Source: Chloroflexota bacterium (GTDB lineage Bacteria; Chloroflexota; Dehalococcoidia; Lucifugimonadales; UBA3495). Taken from it: 64,000 bases of DNA. The stretch spans positions 1 to 64,000 of the forward strand of contig JAPPGG010000044.1 of the NCBI GenBank assembly GCA_028875055.1, in the 5' to 3' direction. Below the pieces are notes generated by a model. That model was not told where the DNA came from. It saw only the letters and a program-made list of their open reading frames with translations, and searched no databases. Below are positions 51,481-61,084 of the stretch, piece after piece. The number at the start of each line of letters is the position of its first letter. The first letter of the stretch is position 1. A program made the position numbers and the translations under genes.

Positions 51481-52404
51481 ATGACTGAATTTGAGCCGAT
51501 AGAAGTGCTGGCTCCCGCCACCACGGCGAACCTGGGTCCCGGCTTTGACTGCCTGGGCATGGCCCTTGACCTGTGGAACCGGCTGGAGGTGCTGCCGGCT
51601 GGTAGTCCATCGGAAGGGAATGTGCTGGTTGAAATTTCCGGCGAAGGTGCGGATGAGCTAGCCACGGACGAAAGCAACCTGACGTTCCGGTCCATGCGGT
51701 TTCTCTTTGATGAGGCGGGAATTGCGATGCCGCCGTTGCGGCTCCGTTGCCACAACGCCATTCCCCTCAGCCGGGGAATGGGGAGCAGCGCGGCCGCGAT
51801 TACGGGAGGACTGGCAGCCGCCAATGCGCTGTGCGACAACCCGTTTTCGGATAACGAACTGCTGGAAATGGCGGCGACCATTGAGGGTCATCCGGATAAC
51901 GTAGCAGCGGCGGTGTTGGGAGGGCTTCAACTGGTGGTTTCCGACGGCCCGCAACTGTACGCTGCGCCGATACCTGTGCCGGAGGATGTTCAGGCGGTGT
52001 TGCTTATCCCGGAATCGAGGATAGCAACGGCTGATGCCCGGGCAGTGCTGCCGGGGCAGGTGAGCATGGCAGACGCGGTGTTCAACATGGGACGCGTGGC
52101 CCTCCTGGTGGCGGGAATGGCCCTGGACCGACCACAATACCTGGATGTGGCAACGCAGGACAGGCTGCACCAGCCCTACCGGCAACCACTGTTTCCGGCC
52201 ATCAAGGTGATTTTCGCGGCTGCCAGGGATGCGGGGGCCCTGGGCGTGTTTCTGTCGGGCAGCGGTTCTACGGTGCTGGCTCTGACGCGGGGCAGAGAAA
52301 TGACCGTGGCTTACGAGATGTTTGAGGCCGCCCGACTGACCGGCATCGCTTCGCGGCTGGAGATAACCCGACCGGCTGTCAAGGGGGCGCATGTTGTTGC
52401 CTGA
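51481..52404 (+). CDS. thrB: Homoserine kinase
   Basis: This 307-residue GHMP-family kinase phosphorylates homoserine in threonine synthesis. Motif 1 is APATTANLGPGFDCLG at about 11-26, motif 2 is PLSRGMGSSAAA near 94-105, and motif 3 is GVFLSGSGSTVLAL near 258. It lies 69 bp upstream of aspartate kinase and shares its promoter, so the first and fourth steps of threonine synthesis are coupled. The ATG has no strong ribosome site, but the protein start fits the family. Confidence 0.95.
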   Translation: MTEFEPIEVLAPATTANLGPGFDCLGMALDLWNRLEVLPAGSPSEGNVLVEISGEGADELATDESNLTFRSMRFLFDEAGIAMPPLRLRCHNAIPLSRGMGSSAAAITGGLAAANALCDNPFSDNELLEMAATIEGHPDNVAAAVLGGLQLVVSDGPQLYAAPIPVPEDVQAVLLIPESRIATADARAVLPGQVSMADAVFNMGRVALLVAGMALDRPQYLDVATQDRLHQPYRQPLFPAIKVIFAAARDAGALGVFLSGSGSTVLALTRGREMTVAYEMFEAARLTGIASRLEITRPAVKGAHVVA

Positions 52405-52473
52405 AGGCGCAGGACACCCGCGACTCGGGCCCGTTTCGCCTCGACGGTACTTCCGGGTGGAGGTCTGGCTGAC

Positions 52474-53700
52474 TTGGAACTGGTAGTGCACAAGTACGGC
52501 GGAAGCTCGGTCGCCGACGCACAAAAGATTGAGAACGTCGCCAGGCGGATTGGCAAGGTGAAGGAGTCGGGCCAGAGCATAGTCGCGGTGGCTTCTGCCA
52601 TGGGCGACACCACCGACGAGTTGATCGACCTGGCCCATACCGTGGCCGCAGACCCGGACCCCAGGGAACTGGACCTGCTGCTCTCGACCGGCGAACTGGT
52701 ATCTTGCACGCTGCTGACGATGGCGCTGCGGAACATGGGCTATGACGCTATAACGCTGAGCGGGTTCCAGGCGGGCATCCATACTGACGATATGTACGGC
52801 AAGGCGCGGATATTCAGCATTGAGCCCAGCCGGGTGCAGTCGGAGCTTTCCGAGGGCAAGGTGGTAATCGTGGCGGGTTTCCAGGGCATTACCGACGACC
52901 TGGATATTACCACCCTGGGGCGCGGCGGGTCGGATACGACGGCGGTGGCGCTGGCGGCGGCGCTGAATGCCGACCGGTGCGATATTTATACCGACGTGGA
53001 CGGCATATACACCGCTGACCCCAGGATAGTGCCGAACGCGCGGAAGCTGACGGAAATAGACTACGAGGAAATGCTGGAACTGGCCAGCTACGGCGCGAAG
53101 ATGCATCCCCGTTCCATTGAGCTGGGAGCGGTGAACGGGGTCCCCATTTATGTGGCCTCCAGTTTCAGTGATTCGCCAGGGACATTGATTCACCGGGTAG
53201 ATGAAGTGAATGAGCTAGAGAATCGAGTCAAGGTTACGGGAATTGCCTACCAGGCCAACGTCGCGAAGATTACGGTCCGTTCGCTGCCTGACCGGCCGGG
53301 AATAGCGGCGGCCCTGTTTGAGCCGCTGGCGGCCAGGGGCATAAGCGTGGATACCATTGTGCAGAACACGAGCCTGGAACGGATAACCGACATCAGCTTT
53401 ACGGTCTCCCGTTCGGAGCTTACCCTGGCCTTCGCCGAGGTACAGGGCCTGCTGTCCCAGCTGGGTGGAACCGAGGCGGTCAGCGACGGCACCCTGGCAT
53501 CGGTACACGTGGTGGGGTCGGGAATGCAGAACACGCCGGGCTATGCCTCCCGGATGTTCCGCATATTGGCCGAGGGCAACATAAACATTGACATGATAAC
53601 GACGTCTGAAATTCGGATATCCTGCATCATCAAGGAAGAGCAGGCGGCCGACGCCGTCCGACTATTGCACGAGGGATTTGAACTGGGCGAAAAGAACTGA
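52474..53700 (+). CDS. lysC: Aspartate kinase
   Basis: This 408-residue enzyme phosphorylates aspartate as the first step toward Lys, Thr and Met. The N-terminal VHKYGGSSVAD at about 5-15 binds ATP/Asp, and GRGGSDTTA near 149 and TDVDGIYTADPR near 171 complete the kinase domain. Two ACT domains fill residues 260-405 and are likely to give allosteric feedback control by Lys or Thr. It begins with TTG preceded by GGAGG 12 nt upstream. No internal beta-subunit start is obvious. Confidence 0.96.
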   Translation: MELVVHKYGGSSVADAQKIENVARRIGKVKESGQSIVAVASAMGDTTDELIDLAHTVAADPDPRELDLLLSTGELVSCTLLTMALRNMGYDAITLSGFQAGIHTDDMYGKARIFSIEPSRVQSELSEGKVVIVAGFQGITDDLDITTLGRGGSDTTAVALAAALNADRCDIYTDVDGIYTADPRIVPNARKLTEIDYEEMLELASYGAKMHPRSIELGAVNGVPIYVASSFSDSPGTLIHRVDEVNELENRVKVTGIAYQANVAKITVRSLPDRPGIAAALFEPLAARGISVDTIVQNTSLERITDISFTVSRSELTLAFAEVQGLLSQLGGTEAVSDGTLASVHVVGSGMQNTPGYASRMFRILAEGNINIDMITTSEIRISCIIKEEQAADAVRLLHEGFELGEKN

Positions 53701-53728
53701 TTGCCTTTAGCATTCGGCAGGAGGCCCC

Positions 53729-54451
53729 GTGACCCAGCCCTATCTCTCCGTCGTAATTCCGGCGTACAACGAAGAATCGCGGATTGAGGCTACGCTGGAA
53801 CAAGTCCACTCCTATTTGTCCCACCAAACGTTCTCCTGGGAAGTCGTGGTTGCCGACGATGGCAGCACCGACGGCACGGCACGGCTGGTGTCGGGATTCT
53901 GCCGGGACAGGGCCGGTGTGCGATTGCTGACGCTGGTCCACCGGGGAAAGGGTTGGGCGGTGCAACAGGGAATGCTGGCCGCGGCGGGAAAGTACCGGTT
54001 CCTGTGTGACGCAGACCTTTCGATGCCGATTGAACAGATAGACCGGTTTCTGTCGCCGGAGGCTCAGGGGGCCGATATCGTGGTGGGGTCTCGGGAACTG
54101 GCCGGGTCTCGAAGGATTGGAGAGCCCGGGCGGAGGCATCTGATGGGCCGGGGATTTAACTGGATGATCAGGGCGCTGGCGTTGCCGGGAATTCGAGACA
54201 CCCAGTGCGGGTTCAAGTGCTTTCGGGCCGAGACCACGGTCCCGCTGTTTGAGAGACAGACCCTGTGGGGTTTTGCCTTTGATGTGGAAATACTCTATAT
54301 GGCGCGAAAGGCGGACCTGGAAGTCAGAGAGGTTGCCATTGACTGGCATTATCGGGAGGGGAGCAAGGTGCGCCCCCTGAGGGACGCCCTGGCGATGGCA
54401 CGGGATGTTCTGAAGATACGATGGAGTTCGCGAGGGGAATCCGGAAACTGA
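53729..54451 (+). CDS. Family 2 glycosyltransferase, polyprenyl-phosphate glycosyltransferase-like
   Basis: This 240-residue GT-A enzyme resembles dolichyl- or undecaprenyl-phosphate glucose/mannose transferases. The nucleotide-sugar motifs VVIPAYNEE near 8-16, DDGSTDGT at about 43-50 and CDADLSMP at about 93-100 are intact. No C-terminal membrane helices are seen, so it is a soluble or peripheral type. The start is GTG after GGAGGCCCC, 28 bp downstream of lysC. It may be the last gene of the thrB unit. The lipid and sugar are not predictable. Confidence 0.9.
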   Translation: MTQPYLSVVIPAYNEESRIEATLEQVHSYLSHQTFSWEVVVADDGSTDGTARLVSGFCRDRAGVRLLTLVHRGKGWAVQQGMLAAAGKYRFLCDADLSMPIEQIDRFLSPEAQGADIVVGSRELAGSRRIGEPGRRHLMGRGFNWMIRALALPGIRDTQCGFKCFRAETTVPLFERQTLWGFAFDVEILYMARKADLEVREVAIDWHYREGSKVRPLRDALAMARDVLKIRWSSRGESGN

Positions 54452-54711
54452 TTTACGAAATCAGTCGCTCACGTAATGCTCAAGTAATAGTGAGCGTATA
54501 GGCTATAGCTAGCGTAAATGAATGACGAAAGGAGCGTGGCTGCCTGGCCTTGTCCTGATTGGGCAGGGATTCAGAAATGTCTAAAACTTTGAACAATAAT
54601 GCCTTGACCACGCATGAGGAAGTAGTGTAACAACTATTCATAATTATTTTTATCCCCGGGTTCGATATTAGGGACCTTTCAAAGCACTATTCTTACTGGA
54701 GAAATTTAGCG

Positions 54712-55497
54712 ATGCAAATGACCACGAATACGGACAAGACCAGAATAAGACGGGAGTGGAGCAAGCAGGCCATTGACCTGGCGATGAAGGGGGAGTGGCA
54801 GCGGGCGACCGAGGTAAACCAGGCGCTGCTGGCGCTGTATCCAGAAGACGTGGACGCGAAGAACCGCCTGGGCAAGGCCTTTATGGAACTGGGTGAGTAC
54901 GCAAAGGCCAGGCAGGTACTGGCCGAGGTTGTGGAACTGGCGCCGTATAACAATATTGCGCAGAAGAACCTGGCCAGGCTGGAGCAGATGGAAAGCGCGC
55001 CGGTCGCCATGAAGCAGGCCCGGAAGGCCAGCGGCGCACCCAGGCTGTTCATCGCGGAAACCGGGAAGTCGGCTACCACCGTGCTGCAGCGTCCTGCCGG
55101 GGCGGTAATGCCTTCCAGCGTAACGCCGGGAGATCCGGTAACGCTGGTGGTGAAGAACCGGACTATTTCCGCCTACGTCAACGAGGACGAATACCTGGGA
55201 AAAATAGAGGCGAGGCTGGCCAGCCGCCTGGTCAAGCTGATAAACGGCGGAAATCGGTACGAAGCTGCGGTGGTGGGAGTAAATGATTGGGGCGTTTCGG
55301 TGATTATCCGGGAGGCTTACCGGCATCCCAGCCTGCACAGCATTTCGTCCTTCCCGACCAGCGCGCGGGGCGAACACCGGTCCCTGGCCAGCAACAGTGT
55401 GCTCAGTTACCTGGACGGCGACGGTATTGACGCGGAGGAAGAGGGAGAGGTTGAATTCGTCAAGATCACCGGCTTTGACGGTGAGTGGGACGAGTAG
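54712..55497 (+). CDS. TPR-domain protein with a possible HIRAN-like C-terminal domain
   Basis: This 261-residue protein carries about two tetratricopeptide repeats in residues 15-95 (AIDLAMKGEWQRATEVNQAL and the following repeat). A linker of about 35 residues leads to a second domain at 130-225. That part contains PGDPVTLVV, AYVNEDEYLGKIEARLASRL and GNRYEAAVVGV, an order of strand, lid and strand that resembles HIRAN domains, which bind single-stranded DNA ends or fork structures. The resemblance is by eye only. An acidic tail closes the protein. It stands alone between a 260-bp gap and a strong terminator. Confidence 0.7.
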   Translation: MQMTTNTDKTRIRREWSKQAIDLAMKGEWQRATEVNQALLALYPEDVDAKNRLGKAFMELGEYAKARQVLAEVVELAPYNNIAQKNLARLEQMESAPVAMKQARKASGAPRLFIAETGKSATTVLQRPAGAVMPSSVTPGDPVTLVVKNRTISAYVNEDEYLGKIEARLASRLVKLINGGNRYEAAVVGVNDWGVSVIIREAYRHPSLHSISSFPTSARGEHRSLASNSVLSYLDGDGIDAEEEGEVEFVKITGFDGEWDE

Positions 55498-55522
55498 CTT
55501 AACACCCAGAGGGGATTAAGAA

Positions 55523-55558
55523 TCGGGGCCGGACGAAAAGTCCGGCCCCGAATTTTTT
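55523..55558 (+). terminator. Strong terminator after the TPR protein gene
   Basis: A 12-bp perfect GC-rich stem (55523-55534 with 55540-55551) with a 5-nt loop is followed by ATTTTTT. It separates the plus-strand unit from the convergent oppF gene. Confidence 0.95.
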
Positions 55559-55674
55559 GGCCCTGGAACCTGTTTCGAGACTGCTAACTCCACACCGACG
55601 GATTGCGCTGGCAATCCGTTCACCCCCCCTTATGGCCCTGCCTCGATGGGGAAGCAGGGGCCCTGAAGCTGTCT

Positions 55675-56658
55675 CTAGTAGAGGTGGCAGGAGACCCGGT
55701 GCTGGGGCGCGACTTCCTTGTCCACCGGTGTTTCCACTGAGCACTTATCCATGGCGAAGGGACACCTGGGGTGGAACCGGCAGCCGGAAGGAGGATTTAT
55801 CGGGGATGGGACCTCTCCCGTTAGAACGATTTCCTCTCTGACCAGGTCCGGGTGGGAAGGCAGGGCCGCCGAGAAGAGCGCCTTGGTGTAGGGATGCAGC
55901 GGGTTCTGGTACAGCTCTTCGGTTTCGGCGTACTCAACTATCTGGCCCAGGTACATTACCGCAGTCTGGTGGGCCATGTAGCGAACGGTAGCAAGGTTGT
56001 GGGCGATCAGCAGGTAGCTGACGTTGTACTCGTCCTGCAGGTCAACCAGCAGGTTCATAATCTGGGCGCGGATGGAGACGTCCAGGGCGGAGACGGGCTC
56101 GTCCAGAACGATCATCTTTGGGAAGGAGGCGAGGGCGCTGGCAACGGCGATTCTCTGGCGCTGGCCGCCGCTGAATTCGTGGGGGTAGTTGTTGGCCTGC
56201 TGGGCATGGAGGCCCACCTGGGACAACACCTCGCCCACGCGTTCGTCCCGTTCCTGGTGACTGACCGACCGGTTTACGACCAGCGGTTCGGCGATGATGT
56301 CCCTGACCCGCATGCGCGGGCTGAGGGAAGACCAGGGGTCCTGGAAGACTGCCTGGACCGTAGTACGGTAGTCCTGCAGTTCGGTCCCCTTAAAGTTCTG
56401 GATGTCTTTACCATCGAGGAGAATCTCCCCTTCGGTCGGCTTTTCCAGGCGGAGCATGAGCTTGCTGGTCGTGGTTTTGCCGCAGCCTGATTCCCCCACC
56501 AGGCCCAGTGTTTCACCCTGGCGGATGCTGAAATTGATGCTGTCCACGGCCTGCACGTAGCCGATGGTCTTCATCAGGATCAGCCCCTTGGTGACGGGGA
56601 AGTATTTCTTCAGGTCCTTTACCTGGATGAGGGGAGTATCACCGTTGGTTGTTACCAT
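55675..56658 (-). CDS. Peptide-class ABC transporter ATP-binding protein, OppF/DppF type
   Basis: This 327-residue ATPase has Walker A GESGCGKT at about 55-62, the Q-loop [12 protein letters not shown], signature EFSGGQRQR, and Walker [13 protein letters not shown]. The C-terminal extension has the oligopeptide/dipeptide domain with [10 protein letters not shown], a possible Fe-S Cys set. It overlaps the OppD-like gene by 7 bp and is translated with it. No permease genes are adjacent, but two permease cassettes elsewhere in this window lack an ATPase. Confidence 0.93.
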   Translation of the reverse strand: MVTTNGDTPLIQVKDLKKYFPVTKGLILMKTIGYVQAVDSINFSIRQGETLGLVGESGCGKTTTSKLMLRLEKPTEGEILLDGKDIQNFKGTELQDYRTTVQAVFQDPWSSLSPRMRVRDIIAEPLVVNRSVSHQERDERVGEVLSQVGLHAQQANNYPHEFSGGQRQRIAVASALASFPKMIVLDEPVSALDVSIRAQIMNLLVDLQDEYNVSYLLIAHNLATVRYMAHQTAVMYLGQIVEYAETEELYQNPLHPYTKALFSAALPSHPDLVREEIVLTGEVPSPINPPSGCRFHPRCPFAMDKCSVETPVDKEVAPQHRVSCHLY

Positions 56659-57641
56659 GATTCGTCCATCCTCCAGCAGTCGGCGGTGTGGGCCTCACTT
56701 ACGGTGTAGGAAGGCGGATACTCGCCGATACATTTGTCGCGGCTAAATTCGCAGCGTTCGGCGAACCGGCAGCCTTCGGGCAAGTTGGAGAGCAGAGGCG
56801 GCTGCCCCTCAATGGAATACAACCGCTCGGTCCTCTCTTCCAGCTTGGGCACCGAGTCAATCAGCGCCCTGGTGTAGGGGTGGGAGGGCTCGTTGAAGAT
56901 TTCGCGGACGGGACCGTTTTCCACAATCCGTCCCGCGTACATCACGGCTACGCGATCGCACATACGGGCGACCACTCCGAAGTCGTGGGTGATGAAGATG
57001 ATTGCCAGGCCGGTTTCGGCCTGAATGTCCTTCAACAGCCGTAGATACTGAAGCTGAATGGTCACGTCGAGGGCCGTCGTAGGCTCGTCGGCGATGATGA
57101 CGCCGGGCTCGCATGACAGGGCGATGGCGCCGACCACACGCTGCTTCATACCGCCGCTCATCTGGTGGGGGAAGTCTTCCAGGCGCCGCTCGGGGGCAGC
57201 CACGTTCACGTTGCGGAGGGCGTCAACCGCCCGGGAGATCATGTTCTTGTGGCTTTCCCTGCGGGCCATCCCCAGGGCTTCCATCAACTGGTTGCCAATG
57301 GTGAACACCGGGTTGAGGGAAGTCTGGGGGTCCTGAAGAATCATCGAGATCTGCCGCCCACGAATCTGGCGCATCTCGTCTTCGCTTTTCTGCAGTATGT
57401 CGTCGCCGTTAAGCCGAATTGAGCCAGCGATGATTTTGCCGGCCGGTTGGGGCACCAGTCTCAGCAGGGAAAGGGCGGTCATGGTCTTGCCGCAACCGGA
57501 CTCTCCAACTATGCCCAGGGTTTCGCCTTCCCTGAGGAAGAAGCTGACGCCGTCCACGGCCTTTACGACGTTATTCCGGTTGAAAAAGTAGGTATGAAGG
57601 TCTTCAACTTCCAGGATTACGTTGCTGGTATCCACGCTCAT
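56652..57641 (-). CDS. Peptide-class ABC transporter ATP-binding protein, OppD/DppD type
   Basis: This 329-residue ATPase has Walker A GESGCGKT at about 46-53, the Q-loop LQDPQTSLNPVF, signature QMSGGMKQR, and Walker B VIIADEPTTALD. The C-terminal oligopeptide domain contains Cys near CRFAERC and CIGEYPP. It overlaps the following OppF gene by 7 bp. A well-placed promoter lies 225 bp upstream on the minus strand. It presumably forms a heterodimer with the OppF-like protein to energise a Dpp/Opp importer. Confidence 0.93.
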   Translation of the reverse strand: MSVDTSNVILEVEDLHTYFFNRNNVVKAVDGVSFFLREGETLGIVGESGCGKTMTALSLLRLVPQPAGKIIAGSIRLNGDDILQKSEDEMRQIRGRQISMILQDPQTSLNPVFTIGNQLMEALGMARRESHKNMISRAVDALRNVNVAAPERRLEDFPHQMSGGMKQRVVGAIALSCEPGVIIADEPTTALDVTIQLQYLRLLKDIQAETGLAIIFITHDFGVVARMCDRVAVMYAGRIVENGPVREIFNEPSHPYTRALIDSVPKLEERTERLYSIEGQPPLLSNLPEGCRFAERCEFSRDKCIGEYPPSYTVSEAHTADCWRMDESW

Positions 57642-58131
57642 ATAAACTGCTTCCTTCAGTAACGCACACTGCTCACCCGCACAGGTGAGCGAGAGCTGCG
57701 CCGAATGGCCGGTCCCACCGGAGGAAAGTAGCCCGCCAGGAGAAAACCAGTTGTTTGCCTGCTATGAAAGAACTCGAAGAAATAGTCCGTGTTTGCCTAC
57801 TATTTCAATACAGTGACCGGCAGATTCGGCAACTAGCTGCCCAGTCTGCCCCGCCAAGTTTTCCGGAATATATACTAATGCGGTTTTCAATGTCAACATT
57901 GGGTTTAAGCCGCAACTATTCGGGCTCGGTCGGACCAGGGCGGGCATTCCGGCGGGGGCCAAGAGCAAGCAAGACCAGCGGTTCGTACAGGTCAAATCTG
58001 CAAGGATTCCAGGATGTCTGCTTTCGACGGTATGACGGCCATTCCCCAGCCCGTCGCCCCAGGCGACTGAACTACCTGCCACCCATTATGGGTGTAGGAC
58101 AACCGAAGGGCCCTGGCCAGCCACCGGCGCG
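57642..58131. other. Intergenic region upstream of oppD
   Basis: This 490-bp gap lies between two minus-strand genes. It has the oppD promoter at 57867-57896 and an AT-rich stretch around it. I see no gene in it. Confidence 0.5.
57867..57896 (-). promoter_or_regulatory. Promoter for the oppD-oppF pair
   Basis: On the minus strand a consensus TTGACA is followed by TATATA at 16 bp or TATATT at 18 bp. The leader is about 220 nt. Confidence 0.65.
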
Positions 58132-59715
58132 TCAGCCTTGGCTGCGGCTGGCTCCCCTGGACTGGGCGTCCAGGGTCATGGCGATCCTCGAACGGAAGGG
58201 CCGCACTCGATTGACAGCTGCCGTGACGCCCAGGGGAACCACAAACATGGCGCTCTTGCCGGCGGAATGGGGCGAAAAGAACTCGGTGACCTCGTCGTCG
58301 TAAAAAGTGAGGCCGCTGGCCCCCAGGCCCAGGGAGTGGGCGGCAAGGTACAGCTTGCCCCCCACGATGCCCGCTTCCAACTGGGCGGCGCGATACCCAC
58401 GGTTGCCGTAACGTTCCAGGATTTGGTCCAGGTCTGCCATGAAGAAAGCTACTGCGGAAGCGTCGTGGGGAAGCGCCTGCTCGAAGCCCAGGTGACCAGC
58501 CTCGTGGCGAAACTCGCCTTCCCTCAGCTGGTACAGGCCGTCATCGGCGTGGGAGCAGAAGTAGGCACCGCTCGGTACATCGTCCACCGCGTTGACTATC
58601 AGGTAGAGGTCCAGCAGGCTGTCGCCCTGGCTCACCAGGAAGTCGGAAGACACGCCTTTCCTGGAGTGGCGAAGGATGGCCGCCAGATTGCTGAAGGGTA
58701 TGGACTGGTGGTCGAAGCGACGGGTTGAGCCTCTTTCCCGGATGGTCTGGCCCAGGGGTGCGGAAACAGGGTCGTCGTCTGCCGGAGCGGGAAAGGCGAT
58801 GAAAGGGGACCGTGGGGCCGGCGTGGAGTGTCCCAGGCCACCCTGGCAACCGGTTACTTCCTGGCCGTCCGCAAGGAGAGTTGCGGCATGGGTTTCGCGG
58901 ATGTCGGGATAATCAATCTCGCCGGGGGCGGAAATTACCGAGGTTCCACCGACGGCTTCAAGCTCGCCGCCGGGGACCGCGTCGGCGCTTCTGTCGGTTG
59001 AGGAACCCAGGCTGACGACGCAGGTTGAGGCCTCTCCCAAGCCGTCAATGCCCAGCAACCGGTCAACCTGTTGGTCTATGAAGGAATTGACCACCCGGGC
59101 GGGCAGCCCGGAAGCGCCGGCCCCGGCCAGCAGGTTGGATGCCACGGTGCCGTTGTCCCAGAAGCAGTAGCGGTAGCCCCGGGACCGGTACTTCCAGGAG
59201 CTGCGCCAAAAGACCATGGTAAAGATGACAGATAGTGGAGAAGTCGCGATGGTCGGGTCGCCGCCGGCCGCGCCGGCTAAGTGGCCACGGTAATCACCCT
59301 CACGCAGCCGGGTCAGCCGGAAAGTATCCGGGCCAAAGTGATAGACGCCCGCTTCCAGGCCCTCGATGTCCCGGCAAACTACGTAGGTCTCCACGGGGTA
59401 TAGGCCGCCGGCGGAGGCCGCCGCCCGAAAGTGCACTTCTCCGGCCAGCCGGAAGTGGCCAACCCTGGTGACCCCGGCACAGTGGTAGAGAAGCTGGGCC
59501 AGGGTGGTGAGTGTTGGTTCCGGGCCGCCGGAGGCCTGGTAAGCGCCTATGGCTTCCAGGGTGGGGGTTTCTGGTGAAGGAAAGTCTTCGGGCAAGGAAA
59601 TGGCAGGCAGCCCGGAATAGCTCTTATAGAGGGGAGGCTTATTGGCCAGATTGATATAAGCGAGCTTGGTGGATTCGTGGTAGTTGAGGGCTGCGGCGGT
59701 GTCTCGATTTTGCAT
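58132..59715 (-). CDS. SagB-type dehydrogenase with two nitroreductase-like domains
   Basis: This 527-residue protein holds two copies of the SagB/ThcOx nitroreductase fold. The first spans about 60-255, with ASAGGLYPVETYVV and VYHFGPDTFRLTRL. The second spans about 325-510, with TRRFDHQSIPFSNLAAIL and GAYFCSHADDGLYQL. FMN-binding residues in such enzymes are spread over both halves, and I cannot confirm which half binds flavin. SagB proteins oxidise azolines in peptide natural products, but many double-domain forms have other or unknown roles. No cyclodehydratase or precursor-peptide gene is nearby. The ATG at 59715 is chosen; a TTG precedes it. Confidence 0.85.
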   Translation of the reverse strand: MQNRDTAAALNYHESTKLAYINLANKPPLYKSYSGLPAISLPEDFPSPETPTLEAIGAYQASGGPEPTLTTLAQLLYHCAGVTRVGHFRLAGEVHFRAAASAGGLYPVETYVVCRDIEGLEAGVYHFGPDTFRLTRLREGDYRGHLAGAAGGDPTIATSPLSVIFTMVFWRSSWKYRSRGYRYCFWDNGTVASNLLAGAGASGLPARVVNSFIDQQVDRLLGIDGLGEASTCVVSLGSSTDRSADAVPGGELEAVGGTSVISAPGEIDYPDIRETHAATLLADGQEVTGCQGGLGHSTPAPRSPFIAFPAPADDDPVSAPLGQTIRERGSTRRFDHQSIPFSNLAAILRHSRKGVSSDFLVSQGDSLLDLYLIVNAVDDVPSGAYFCSHADDGLYQLREGEFRHEAGHLGFEQALPHDASAVAFFMADLDQILERYGNRGYRAAQLEAGIVGGKLYLAAHSLGLGASGLTFYDDEVTEFFSPHSAGKSAMFVVPLGVTAAVNRVRPFRSRIAMTLDAQSRGASRSQG

Positions 59716-59755
59716 CAACGGGCCCCTAAGCGGAATTTAGTGACGGTGGCGTGGA

Positions 59756-60136
59756 CTAGTTACGGTCGTTGTTTCGGCGCCGGTGAATTCTGACGGCTGC
59801 GAACTCGATGGAGGAGTCCTTAATGGGCGGAGCGGGCTTCTTGACAGTGACGGTAACGGTTTCCAGAGGAAAGTCATCCAGGACGCGGTCGGCAATGGCC
59901 TGGGCCAGAGACTCCAGCAAGTCGCGGGACTCGCCTTCGACTACGGCCCTGGCTGCGCGAAAAATGTGGCTATAGCTGACGGTGTCCTGCAGGTTATCGG
60001 AGATTGCCGGAGCGGCCAGATCCAGTTCGGCTTCCAGGTCCACGATGTAGGTCTGCCCCAGGGCTTTTTCCTCCGGGTTGACGCCGTGGTAGCCGTAGAA
60101 GCGCATTCCTTGCAGGATTATCTGGTCGGAGGGCAT
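59756..60136 (-). CDS. folB: Dihydroneopterin aldolase
   Basis: This 126-residue protein of the tunnelling fold cleaves dihydroneopterin in folate synthesis. The family N-terminus IILQGMRFYGYHGV is at 6-19, followed by Glu22 or Glu23, which binds the pterin. The C-terminal VTVKKPAPPI has the conserved catalytic Lys100. Other fol genes are not in the window. It lies 40 bp upstream of the SagB-type gene and 54 bp downstream of the CoA-lyase gene, all minus strand. Confidence 0.94.
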   Translation of the reverse strand: MPSDQIILQGMRFYGYHGVNPEEKALGQTYIVDLEAELDLAAPAISDNLQDTVSYSHIFRAARAVVEGESRDLLESLAQAIADRVLDDFPLETVTVTVKKPAPPIKDSSIEFAAVRIHRRRNNDRN

Positions 60137-60190
60137 GCTGTCGTTTAACGCAATGTCATAGAAAATCAGTAACTCAAACGCCGGTGGCAG

Positions 60191-61084
60191 CTACTGGCGG
60201 CCGCGGCTGGCCAGCTGGCTTTCGATTTCATCCACCAGGGCCAGCAGGTTCTGGGCGCGTTTGACGACGGGCACGTCCACCATTTTGTCGTCAAGGGCCA
60301 GGGAGCCCCGCCCGCTGGCTTCGGCCTCGCGCCAGGCTTCCATCACTCGGCGCGCGTAGGCCACATCTTCAGGGAGAGGGCTGAACAGCTCGTTGATGGA
60401 CTCGACCTGGGACGGGTGGATTGCGAACTTGCCGGTGTAGCCCATCCGGCGTGCCGCGCCGGCGTCGCTCCTGAGACCCTCCGGGTTGCGAAAGGCGACG
60501 TAAGGGCTGTCCAGGGACGCAATGCCGGCGGCACGGGCAGCGATGGCCACGGTGCAGCGGGCGTGGTACACTTCGTGACCCTCGTCGGTGCGCTGGATTC
60601 CCATGTCGTTGGTGAAGTCCTCGGCCCCGAAGGCGATGCCAACGGTGCGGTCCAGGGCGGCGGCCATTTCGTTGGCGTTGACAATGGCCCTGGCGCTTTC
60701 GATCCAGGGGATGAGCTTGATATGGCCGGCAGCCAGACCTGCGCCGGACTCCAGGGGCGCTAGCAGCCGCTCTATTTCTAGCAGGTCGGAAGCCGACTCG
60801 GTCTTGCCCACGCTGACGCCGTAAAGGTCGGGAGAGATGAGGGCCTGCAGTTCATCGGGGGTAAGCCCGGTGTCCAGGGAATTAGCGCGCACCATTACCC
60901 GCTGGCCAGCCTGGCGCAACCTGGGAATCCATTGGGAGGCCACCTGGCGGGCGGCGACTTTCTCCCCGGGAGGCACCGAGTCTTCCAGGTCCACCATTAT
61001 GATGTCCGCCTGGAAATCCAGGGCGCGCTCCAGCATGTTGGGGCGGTTGCCCGGGACGAAGATGAGGCTGCGCAGCAATTCCAA
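60191..61084 (-). CDS. CitE-like HpcH/HpaI-family CoA-ester lyase
   Basis: This 297-residue TIM-barrel protein of the CitE/malyl-CoA lyase group has SLIFVPGNRPNML at about 7-19, DLEDSVPPGEK at about 33-43 for metal and CoA, and IPWIESARAIVNANE with the second metal-binding Glu. Related enzymes cleave malyl-, methylmalyl- or citramalyl-CoA. It could belong to propionyl-CoA or C5-dicarboxylate turnover, given the methylmalonyl genes in the window. The start is TTG at 61084 after GGAGG with 6 nt spacing; a frame extension to 61300 has no ribosome site. Confidence 0.9.
   Translation of the reverse strand: MELLRSLIFVPGNRPNMLERALDFQADIIMVDLEDSVPPGEKVAARQVASQWIPRLRQAGQRVMVRANSLDTGLTPDELQALISPDLYGVSVGKTESASDLLEIERLLAPLESGAGLAAGHIKLIPWIESARAIVNANEMAAALDRTVGIAFGAEDFTNDMGIQRTDEGHEVYHARCTVAIAARAAGIASLDSPYVAFRNPEGLRSDAGAARRMGYTGKFAIHPSQVESINELFSPLPEDVAYARRVMEAWREAEASGRGSLALDDKMVDVPVVKRAQNLLALVDEIESQLASRGRQ

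Noticed and set aside
51658-53193. Minus-strand open frame of about 510 codons opposite thrB and lysC
   Set aside because: It crosses two confirmed genes in antisense, with Arg/His-rich shadow composition.
55523-55558. Bidirectional terminator serving oppF as well
   Set aside because: On the minus strand the stem is followed by TTCTTAAT, not a clear T run, so only the plus-strand role is claimed.
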